DNA of 11,891 nucleotides from Pseudomonadota bacterium (GTDB lineage Bacteria; Pseudomonadota; Gammaproteobacteria; Steroidobacterales; Rariloculaceae). This document shows, one piece after another, positions 6,737 through 11,891 of the stretch. The stretch is taken from the NCBI GenBank assembly GCA_009843005.1, contig VYEH01000056.1:1-11891 (forward strand), given 5' to 3'. The translations under genes and the position numbers were made by a program. A model generated the notes under the pieces. It saw only the letters and a program-made list of their open reading frames with translations, ran no database searches and was not told where the DNA came from. Numbering within the stretch: position 1 is the stretch's first letter; each line of letters begins with the position of its first letter.

Positions 6737-7495
6737 CTAATTTCTCTCCCCACGCCAGCCTTGCGGACGTCGCATGGTCGCGAATGCGGCGGGCTCCCAC
6801 TGGCGAAAAGCCACGAGCAGACAAGTACCGCGCGCGTTCACGTCGGCGCGCACTTCGTCGCGGCGGGTCACTTCGTCGAACCCGTCCATGAGTTCGGCGA
6901 CCTTCGCCCGCAACGCGGTTGCAGACTGCTCGGACACCATACCCCACGCGAACCGTTGTGCGTCGCGGTCGGGATCGAACGCACCGGAGAGGAATTCGCC
7001 CTGCACGCGCTCGACGAAGTACCGGTGAATCGGTCCCCCCGGGAGCCACGCGAAGTTTCGCGCGATGCGGCGCCGAATTCGGTTGTCAGGCAGCAGCTCG
7101 ATCAGCCCCATACGGTCGAGACGCACGAGCAGTCTTGTCAACTGGACTTCCGAAAATCGGTAGTTCCTGAGAATTCGCTCGTACGTACTTCGGTTGAATA
7201 CGCACACGGCGGTGAGCAGCAGCGCAGGGTCGCTCACCAACTGCCGCTCTTGTTCGGCTGTAAGGGACGAGACCCGCAGCCGGTTCTCCTCCGCCACGCG
7301 CGCCAGGTCCAGCAGGTCGATGCCGGCCAGGTCGCAGACCTCCTCAAGGCGCGCAAGCGAGAAACTCCCGGCCGAGAACAACCGCTTGACGCTGCTCAAT
7401 GACAGACCGAGGTGCTCGGCCACCTGCCCGTAGGAGATTCGCCGTGCCTTGAGCGCTTCCTTCAGCGCCCTGACGATACGTTTCGACTGAACCAT
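6737..7495 (-). CDS. XRE-type helix-turn-helix transcriptional regulator
   Basis: The 252-residue protein begins with an XRE/Cro-type DNA-binding domain. ALKEALKARRISYGQVAEHLGLSLSSVKRLF spans roughly residues 10-41, with YGQVAEHLGLS and LSSVKRLF as the two helices of the turn, followed by LARLEEVCDLAGIDLLDL. The rest (about 70-252) is helical and looks like a second winged-helix or sensor region: STYERILRNYRFSEVQLTRLLVRLDRMGLIELLPDNRIRRRIARNF is a plausible winged helix. No ligand site is recognisable. It is divergent from the secreted propeller gene across a 116-bp AT-rich gap that holds an inverted repeat touching its start codon, so autoregulation and control of that neighbour are plausible. 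No Shine-Dalgarno is visible before the ATG. Confidence 0.82.
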   Translation of the reverse strand: MVQSKRIVRALKEALKARRISYGQVAEHLGLSLSSVKRLFSAGSFSLARLEEVCDLAGIDLLDLARVAEENRLRVSSLTAEQERQLVSDPALLLTAVCVFNRSTYERILRNYRFSEVQLTRLLVRLDRMGLIELLPDNRIRRRIARNFAWLPGGPIHRYFVERVQGEFLSGAFDPDRDAQRFAWGMVSEQSATALRAKVAELMDGFDEVTRRDEVRADVNARGTCLLVAFRQWEPAAFATMRRPQGWRGERN

Positions 7496-7496
7496 G

Positions 7497-7517
7497 AGGT
7501 ATCACTATACGGTACCT
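7497..7517. promoter_or_regulatory. Inverted repeat at the regulator start, candidate operator
   Basis: AGGTA (7497-7501) and TACCT (7513-7517) form a perfect 5-bp inverted repeat with 11 bp between them, 2 bp upstream of the regulator's ATG. An extra matching C/G pair lies at 7503/7511. A 21-bp two-fold site suits a dimeric XRE protein. Its symmetry is imperfect overall, so this is a candidate only. Confidence 0.35.
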
Positions 7518-7528
7518 TATCAGCCCAT

Positions 7529-7537
7529 ATTTTAGCA
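7529..7537 (-). promoter_or_regulatory. Possible extended -10 promoter for the regulator
   Basis: On the minus strand this reads TGCTAAAAT, an extended -10 form (TGnTATAAT with one mismatch). It lies in the most AT-rich stretch of the gap and predicts a start of transcription near 7522, some 27 nt before the ATG. No convincing -35 element accompanies it. Confidence 0.25.
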
Positions 7538-7611
7538 CTATGATCAAAATGGTTGCACATGATGATCTCTTTCCCTATCCTGCGCCACACCGTTGGTAGG
7601 GGAGATCGGCC

Positions 7612-9204
7612 ATGCGCCTGAACCGGCATTTGAGGACGCTGGGATTCGCCGCCGGCCTCGCGGGTTCCGCTGCGGCGGCTACGTCCCGGGAGGCCCAACC
7701 GCTCTTCGAAACCCACGAGGTCGCGACTCCGCCCGCGCTCCATCAGACCGTACTCGCCGGCTCTTTCGACGGTACCGGCCGCCCGCAGCTCGCGGTCGTC
7801 CGCGTGGACCCGGGGGGCGCACGCCATGTTCAGTTTCTCCTCTTCGACGGCAATGAGTGGGCGAGCACCGTCGAACAAGAGCTCGGACTGACCGTTCTGT
7901 TCGTGGACGTCGCCACGGTCGCCGGCCGCGATCGCCTGCTCATCTACCGGGGCTACGCCGGTGTCGGCTGGCTGGATCCGGTAACGGGGACCACGCATCC
8001 TGTGGTTGACGTCACAACCCGCTACCGCAGCTCCGAAAACGAAGGGATCCCGCATCTCGACATCGCTCGGGACCTCAACGGCGACGGCCACGACGATATT
8101 CTCCTCCCCGATCTCGATGGCTTTTGGGTGAGCATTCAATCGCCGCACGGGACGTTTGCCGCACGCCGCAAGCTGGGTCCCCCGGAGCCGTTCCTGGACG
8201 CGACCCTCGTTGAGTACCGGCAAACGTACCGTGAGATCGGGATCACCTCCCAGACCCTGCCGTGGTACCTCAGCCGGGTCCATCGAATGGACTACGAACG
8301 GGACGGGCGGGAGGACATCGCGTTTTGGAACGGCGATCACTTCCTTCTCTACAGGCAGAATGAAACGGGCGGTTTCGAGGACGCGCCGCGCACCTTTTCG
8401 GTGGATTTTTCGTTCGACTTCGACGCCGCTTACGGGTTGGCGTTCCAGTTCCCTGACGCGAGCCTCGCATCCATGCTCCTCGGACTCCGCCCCCGCACGG
8501 AACACACTGCCCTGTACGCGTTCCGCGACCTGAACGGCGACGGCGTCAGCGATGCCGTCACGCTGTCCGTCGCCGGCCGCAGCCCCTTCAGGATGCGCGG
8601 CCGGTACGATGTACGCTTCGGTCGCCCCGCACCGGGCGGCACATCGTTTCCGGGTTCCGCAGCCCCCTACGTGGAGGCGCCCGGGCGGTCCGGCGGGCTC
8701 CAGCCCTGGGGCTACGCCTCCCAGAGGTTCCTGGACCTCGACGGCGACGGCCTGACCGACATGGTCATGGGGTCGGTCAACACGAGACTGGGCGGGATGT
8801 TCCGGGCCACCGTCGGAAAGTCGATCGCAATGGATCTCGCGCTGCACACGCTCCGGAACGACGAGTACTCGCCCAAACCCGACTGGAACCGCAGGGTCAG
8901 GAGCCCGTTCTCCCCGCTTGACCGGCGAGGGCCGCTCTTTCCCACGGTGCTCGCGGGCGACATCGACGGGGACGGACGTGCGGACCTTCTGGTCGGTGAG
9001 CGCTGGAACGAACTGCGGGTGTTCCTCGGCACGCCGGGGACGCGGCCGCTGGCCGAGGGCCCCATCGCCGTGCCCGTCGCAATTCCGGCCGACGAACGCA
9101 CCACCATGCTCACGGACCTGGACGGGAACGGCAAGGCAGATGTGGTTGTGCAGCACCCGGCCACGTCAGGCCCTGGTCGTCTGACACTCCTGATGGCACG
9201 CTGA
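7612..9204 (+). CDS. Secreted FG-GAP/VCBS-repeat beta-propeller protein
   Basis: The 530-residue protein opens with a signal-peptide-like segment (RLNRHLRTLGFAAGLAGSAAAA). It then carries five canonical calcium-binding loops of the DxNGDGxxD type: D154 (DLNGDGHDD), D306 (DLNGDGVSD), D375 (DLDGDGLTD), D450 (DIDGDGRAD) and D502 (DLDGNGKAD). A degenerate sixth loop lies at D227 (DYERDGRED). Their spacing and the intervening hydrophobic strands match an integrin-like propeller of FG-GAP/VCBS blades, expected outside the cytoplasmic membrane. No enzymatic domain or sorting tail is visible. AGGGGAG (7598-7604) sits 7 bp before the ATG, an excellent ribosome site. It is divergent from the XRE regulator, which may control it, and convergent with the ATPase gene. 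Function beyond calcium-dependent binding or adhesion cannot be read. Confidence 0.85.
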   Translation: MRLNRHLRTLGFAAGLAGSAAAATSREAQPLFETHEVATPPALHQTVLAGSFDGTGRPQLAVVRVDPGGARHVQFLLFDGNEWASTVEQELGLTVLFVDVATVAGRDRLLIYRGYAGVGWLDPVTGTTHPVVDVTTRYRSSENEGIPHLDIARDLNGDGHDDILLPDLDGFWVSIQSPHGTFAARRKLGPPEPFLDATLVEYRQTYREIGITSQTLPWYLSRVHRMDYERDGREDIAFWNGDHFLLYRQNETGGFEDAPRTFSVDFSFDFDAAYGLAFQFPDASLASMLLGLRPRTEHTALYAFRDLNGDGVSDAVTLSVAGRSPFRMRGRYDVRFGRPAPGGTSFPGSAAPYVEAPGRSGGLQPWGYASQRFLDLDGDGLTDMVMGSVNTRLGGMFRATVGKSIAMDLALHTLRNDEYSPKPDWNRRVRSPFSPLDRRGPLFPTVLAGDIDGDGRADLLVGERWNELRVFLGTPGTRPLAEGPIAVPVAIPADERTTMLTDLDGNGKADVVVQHPATSGPGRLTLLMAR

Positions 9205-9224
9205 CGGCCTCGGCTGCCTCAAAC

Positions 9225-9261
9225 GCCGGCCGGTTGAGCGCGAAACCGACAACCAGCCGGC
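9225..9261. terminator. 12-bp near-perfect hairpin between convergent genes
   Basis: Arms 9225-9236 (GCCGGCCGGTTG) and 9250-9261 (CAACCAGCCGGC) pair at 11 of 12 positions around a 13-nt loop. The hairpin lies 20 bp after the stop of the propeller gene and about 100 bp beyond the end of the convergent ATPase gene. It lacks a T-run on either side, so a role as terminator for the propeller mRNA is likely but unproven. Confidence 0.45.
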
Positions 9262-9361
9262 GCACGGGCTTACGTCCGGGACCTGCCGGCCAGCCAGAGC
9301 CTCGTGGCCCGCCGGTAAGTTATCGGCGCGCCGTGGCAAGGCCGCTCGGGGAGCAACCAGG

Positions 9362-10540
9362 CTACCGCCCTTTCGCCCTCAACTGCTCCATGAGTCCATC
9401 CAGCGGCAGTGTCTCTACGCCATTGGGTTGGGGAAACGCGCGGGTGCCGCCGTATACGACGATCCGCCGCTGCGCTTCAATGTCGGCGCACGCCGTGTGA
9501 AAGCCCCTGGAGGGCGCCGGACGGGACGCCGAACGCTTGATCTCGACCGCCCAACGCCTGCCCGGATCGAAATCCAGCACGAGGTCAACCTCGGCGCCCC
9601 CCTGGGTTCGGTAAAAGAACGGCTGCACCCAGTCCGGGGCGGCGGCGAGCAGGTTCTCGATCGCGAAGCCCTCCCAACTGCCGCCCGCCACGGGATGGGC
9701 CAACACGTCCTCCAGCCGCCGCAAGCCGAGCAGGGCGTGGACAATGCCGCTGTCCCGCAGGTACAGGCGCGGCGAGCGGACCAGGCGCTTGCCCACATTT
9801 CCGGACCAGGGCGGCAAACGGCGCACCAGCAGCAGGTCCACCAGCAGATCGATGTAGCGGTTCAGCGTACGCACGTGGACGGCGAGGGAAGAGGCCAGTT
9901 GCGTGGCGTTCAGCGGAGCGCCCTGGTTGTGCGCCAACATGGTCCACAGACGCCGCAGGGTTTCGGCAGGCAGGCGGGAATCGAAAACGGGGATGTCCCG
10001 CTCCAGATAGGTGCGAATGAGGACGCGCCGCCAGACGAAGCTGGCCGCATCGCTGCCCGCCAGCCAGGCGCTTGGAAAGCCGCCACGCAGCCAAAGCCGG
10101 TCCACCTGCCCCTGCCCGGTCTCGCCGAGGTCCAGCGGCCCGAGTTCCCGATAGGCGATGCGTCCGGCCAGGGACTCCGCGCTCTGGCGCAACAGGTCCG
10201 GCGATGAGGAGCCGAGCAGCAGGAAGCGCCCGGCGCCCAGGCCAGCGCGCCGATATTGATCGATCAATCCGCGCAACGTCTGGAACAGGCCCGGCAGGCG
10301 CTGCACCTCGTCAAGGATGACGAGTTTGCCGGCATAGCCTGCGAGCAGCGGCCGCGGCTCGCTCAGCAGGGCAAGGTCTTCGGGATTCTCGAGATCGAGA
10401 TAGACGGCATCGCGGCCGGCGGCGATACGATGGGCCAATGTGGTCTTCCCGACCTGGCGTGGACCCAGAAGCCCCACCGCCGACTGTTCCGCCAAGGCGG
10501 ATACGATGTCTGACCGCAACCTGCGAGGGACGTATTTCAT
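9362..10540 (-). CDS. AAA_14/DUF4143 family ATPase with PD-(D/E)XK-like C-terminus
   Basis: The 392-residue protein has a P-loop ATPase N-terminal half: Walker A GPRQVGKTT (26-34), Walker B KLVILDEVQ with D77/E78, and a sensor-like RFLLLGSSSPDLL (105-117). A winged-helix-like middle region follows (LNATQLASSLAVHVRTLNRYIDLLVDLLLVRRLPPW). The DUF4143 C-terminus holds GGAEVDLVLDF and WAVEIKRS, giving D319, E333 and K335 in a PD-(D/E)XK-like arrangement. The family is widespread, often present in many copies per genome, and its cellular role is unknown; DNA binding or defence roles have been suggested only loosely. The start codon lies 4 bp from a perfect palindrome that carries the -10 box, so the mRNA should be nearly leaderless, and indeed no Shine-Dalgarno is seen. 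A broken near-identical copy lies at 6581-6736. Confidence 0.93.
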   Translation of the reverse strand: MKYVPRRLRSDIVSALAEQSAVGLLGPRQVGKTTLAHRIAAGRDAVYLDLENPEDLALLSEPRPLLAGYAGKLVILDEVQRLPGLFQTLRGLIDQYRRAGLGAGRFLLLGSSSPDLLRQSAESLAGRIAYRELGPLDLGETGQGQVDRLWLRGGFPSAWLAGSDAASFVWRRVLIRTYLERDIPVFDSRLPAETLRRLWTMLAHNQGAPLNATQLASSLAVHVRTLNRYIDLLVDLLLVRRLPPWSGNVGKRLVRSPRLYLRDSGIVHALLGLRRLEDVLAHPVAGGSWEGFAIENLLAAAPDWVQPFFYRTQGGAEVDLVLDFDPGRRWAVEIKRSASRPAPSRGFHTACADIEAQRRIVVYGGTRAFPQPNGVETLPLDGLMEQLRAKGR

Positions 10541-10544
10541 AGTT

Positions 10545-10568
10545 AATCAAGCATTATAGTGCTTGATT
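10545..10568. promoter_or_regulatory. Perfect 9-bp palindrome over the ATPase promoter, candidate operator
   Basis: AATCAAGCA (10545-10553) and TGCTTGATT (10560-10568) are exact inverted repeats separated by 6 bp. The spacer and part of the left arm form the -10 box of the ATPase promoter. A dimeric repressor, possibly the ATPase itself through its middle winged-helix region, could block transcription here. Confidence 0.6.
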
Positions 10569-10580
10569 TTCAAGGATCAA
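10553..10580 (-). promoter_or_regulatory. Sigma-70-type promoter of the DUF4143 ATPase gene
   Basis: On the minus strand TTGATC (10575-10580) and a consensus TATAAT (10553-10558) are separated by 16 bp. Transcription should begin near 10546-10547, only about 6 nt before the ATG at 10540, which predicts a nearly leaderless mRNA. Confidence 0.65.
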
Positions 10581-10749
10581 CCCTATGATCGCCGGATTAC
10601 ACCCATGGTCCACACACTCCACTTTTCATCTGGGGCTGATGGTTGTGCCAAATCTTCGGGAGGTTTCGCCATTCATGCAGCCGGTATTTTTCGGCCATCG
10701 CAAGGGAAGATCGAGGAAATGCCTGTGTCGACACACCTGCCGGCGTCGT
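10581..10749 (+). repeat. Dispersed direct repeat, copy upstream of the ATPase gene
   Basis: This segment aligns to 11674-11843 at a constant offset of 1093 bp. Over 10581-10733, about 121 of 153 bases are identical with no gap; a one-base indel appears near the right end. Conserved blocks are CATGGTCCACACACTCCAC, ATCTGG, TGTGCCAA, TTCGGCCATC and ATGCCTGTGTCGACA. A perfect 12-bp palindrome TGTGTCGACACA lies at 10724-10735. A weaker hairpin (CGTCG-TGGGG-CGACG, 10744-10758) at the right edge could serve to end the beta-barrel mRNA. A plus-strand frame from ATG 10605 stays open to 10808 but has no ribosome site. Confidence 0.82.
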
Positions 10750-10782
10750 GGGGCGACGAGCGCGCTTCGGAAACACTACAGG

Positions 10783-11679
10783 CTAGAGATCGAACCGGAG
10801 TGTCATGAACAACGCGTGGGTTTGTAGCTTGGCGGATGTCTCGTTGATCGGGACCTGGATTTGTCTGCGGGTCCCCTCTTCGCGGTATCGCACGATGGTG
10901 ATATCGCCCGTGCGGGTCCGGATCGTCCCCGCATCGGTGTATCGGTAACCGAGGTCCAGTTGAAATCTTTCGCGGATCGGTATCGAAACCCCGCCCGTCA
11001 GCATCCAGCTGCGATTACGATGGCGTCCATCGGGTATGGCGGTGAAGGGGATTTCGCCGCCCGGACCCGAGCGAAGACTGCCGTGCGGATTTTCCGGGTC
11101 TGGAAACCGTTGAACATAGCCGCTCAATCGGTACGTCGTGACCCCCGCCCCGGCTCCGAGGAACGGCGATACCCTGCGGCTCGACGAGAGCTCCCAGTCG
11201 GGGAACTCGTAGAATCCGACCAGGAAGGCTTGTGAGAGGTCCAGTACCGCTTCGGACGGCTGATGTGCTCCCGCGTTTCGGTAGTTCGTGTTGCCTCGAT
11301 AATTCAGGGCACCGGCAACGCCGAATTCCAACTGGGCTCGAAGTGCCGATCCCAGACGAACACCCGCTGCAACGTCAACGGTAAATCCAGCGTCGAAGGT
11401 TCCATCATCAAACGTATTTCCGCTCCCGTACAGCGCGGCGTGACCGGCGTCCGCGCCATCGACGAACCGGGCGCCGCTGGAGCGGACTGCGGCGATCCCC
11501 ACTGTCACGTAGGGCTCGTATCCGGCCGTGTTGGCCCTGGATGCGGAGCCGGTAGATCCATCCGCAGCTGCCACGGGCGGGCCCGGGGCAAGCAGGCTGC
11601 AGGCCACCGCCACGAGAAACGGCGTTGCCGGTCGAGATCTTGTGCCGCCAATTTGTTGCAATGCCACCTTCAGCCCCAT
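10783..11679 (-). CDS. Outer-membrane beta-barrel protein (small OmpA-like/porin-like barrel)
   Basis: Read from ATG 11679 the protein has 298 residues. A basic N-terminus and the hydrophobic segment PFLVAVACSLLA, ending near VAAA, form a signal peptide. Alternating strands then follow, typical of a barrel: YEPYVTVGIAAV, FDAGFTVDVAAGVRLGSALRAQLEFGVAGAL, AFLVGFYEF, VSPFLGAGAGVTTYRLSG, SWMLTGGVSI, FQLDLGYRYTDAGTI and ALFMTLRFDL at the C-terminus. The pattern fits an eight-stranded barrel with long polar loops (for example ENPHGSLRSGPGGEI), like Opa or OmpA-type adhesins. The last residue is Leu, not the usual Phe. A GTG at 11715 would add 12 residues, but the signal peptide looks better from 11679. 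The start codon lies in the left edge of repeat copy 11674-11843, whose other copy lies past the gene's 3' end. Confidence 0.82.
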   Translation of the reverse strand: MGLKVALQQIGGTRSRPATPFLVAVACSLLAPGPPVAAADGSTGSASRANTAGYEPYVTVGIAAVRSSGARFVDGADAGHAALYGSGNTFDDGTFDAGFTVDVAAGVRLGSALRAQLEFGVAGALNYRGNTNYRNAGAHQPSEAVLDLSQAFLVGFYEFPDWELSSSRRVSPFLGAGAGVTTYRLSGYVQRFPDPENPHGSLRSGPGGEIPFTAIPDGRHRNRSWMLTGGVSIPIRERFQLDLGYRYTDAGTIRTRTGDITIVRYREEGTRRQIQVPINETSAKLQTHALFMTLRFDL

Positions 11680-11843
11680 GATCGCTCGATAGCATCCATG
11701 GTCCACACACTCCACCGTCCATCTGGAGCGAATGGGTGTGCCAATTCTTCAGGATATATCGCTATTCCTGCGGCCGGAATTGTTCGGCCATCACAGCCTG
11801 AGATCAAGCGAATGCCTGTGTCGACAGCCCTTGCGGGCGTCGT
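11674..11843 (+). repeat. Dispersed direct repeat, copy upstream of the beta-barrel gene
   Basis: This is the counterpart of 10581-10749 (about 79% identity, gapless over 153 bp). It includes the complement of the beta-barrel ATG at its left edge, so on the minus strand it supplies that gene's leader and probably its promoter. Part of it (11773-11835) also matches the segment beside gpmA. A plus-strand frame from ATG 11698 is open to the window end without a ribosome site. Confidence 0.82.
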
Positions 11844-11891
11844 GTGCGCGGCGCGGGGCCATGGATGGCCAGGAGCGCCGCGCGCCGATCT

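Noticed and set aside
7462..9156. 564-residue open frame opposite the propeller gene
   Set aside because: It is antisense to a gene with clear calcium-loop motifs and a good ribosome site; it shows no domain or signal and reflects GC-rich wobble bases.
9428..10207. 259-residue plus-strand frame opposite the ATPase gene
   Set aside because: It mirrors a gene with intact Walker motifs, has low-complexity Arg/Gln/Ala composition and no recognisable domain.
10597..10699. Minus-strand short frame inside the repeat, beginning MAEKYRLHEW
   Set aside because: The other copy has a stop codon at the Trp position, and the wobble position of this frame is the least variable one, so it shows no sign of coding selection.
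9362..10827. ATPase plus small repeat-encoded frame as a toxin-antitoxin pair
   Set aside because: DUF4143 ATPases are not known toxins, the small frame has no ribosome site and is on the opposite strand, and there is no operon-like overlap.
1..11891. CRISPR array, tRNA/rRNA genes or transposase
   Set aside because: No regularly spaced short repeats, no tRNA-like cloverleaf and no transposase motif were seen; the dispersed repeats lack terminal inverted repeats that I could identify.

Overview
The window reads as a piece of a GC-rich proteobacterial chromosome, most likely gammaproteobacterial. The support is the gene set (a MoaB, TesB, gamma-carbonic-anhydrase and phosphoglycerate mutase of the types common there) and the high GC wobble positions. 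I cannot place it more narrowly. No tRNA, rRNA, CRISPR array or intact insertion sequence is visible.

Left half (1-5089, all on +). The tail of an unrecognised gene ends at 137 and is followed by a strong hairpin. Then come moaB (273-803) and a tightly packed trio: a YkoF-like thiamine/pyrimidine-binding protein (939-1211), a PnuC-family transporter (1221-1817) and a choline/thiamine-kinase-fold phosphotransferase (1822-2745). Spacings of 9 and 4 bp suggest one operon, and the set reads best as uptake and phosphorylation of a vitamin, thiamine being the favoured substrate. A beta-hydroxyacid dehydrogenase (2780-3658), a TesB acyl-CoA thioesterase (3714-4583) and a small exported DUF6152-type protein (4661-5089) follow.

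Middle (5154-7495, on -). gpmA (5746-6513) is read towards a gamma-carbonic-anhydrase gene (5154-5696), both convergent with the left half. Upstream of gpmA lies a short scar: a partial copy of a dispersed repeat (about 6511-6579) and two rearranged fragments of a DUF4143-type ATPase gene (6581-6736). An XRE-type regulator (6737-7495) comes next, divergent from a secreted FG-GAP/VCBS protein (7612-9204).

Right end (9362-11891). An intact AAA/DUF4143 ATPase (9362-10540, -) has a nearly perfect promoter inside a palindrome touching its start codon, predicting an almost leaderless mRNA. Upstream of it are two direct copies (10581-10749 and 11674-11843, about 79% identical) of a 170-bp repeat that bracket an outer-membrane beta-barrel gene (10783-11679, -). 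The third, partial copy is the one beside gpmA, next to the ATPase relic. The recurring association of this repeat with the upstream side of minus-strand genes, and with intact or broken ATPase genes, is the least explained feature of the window.
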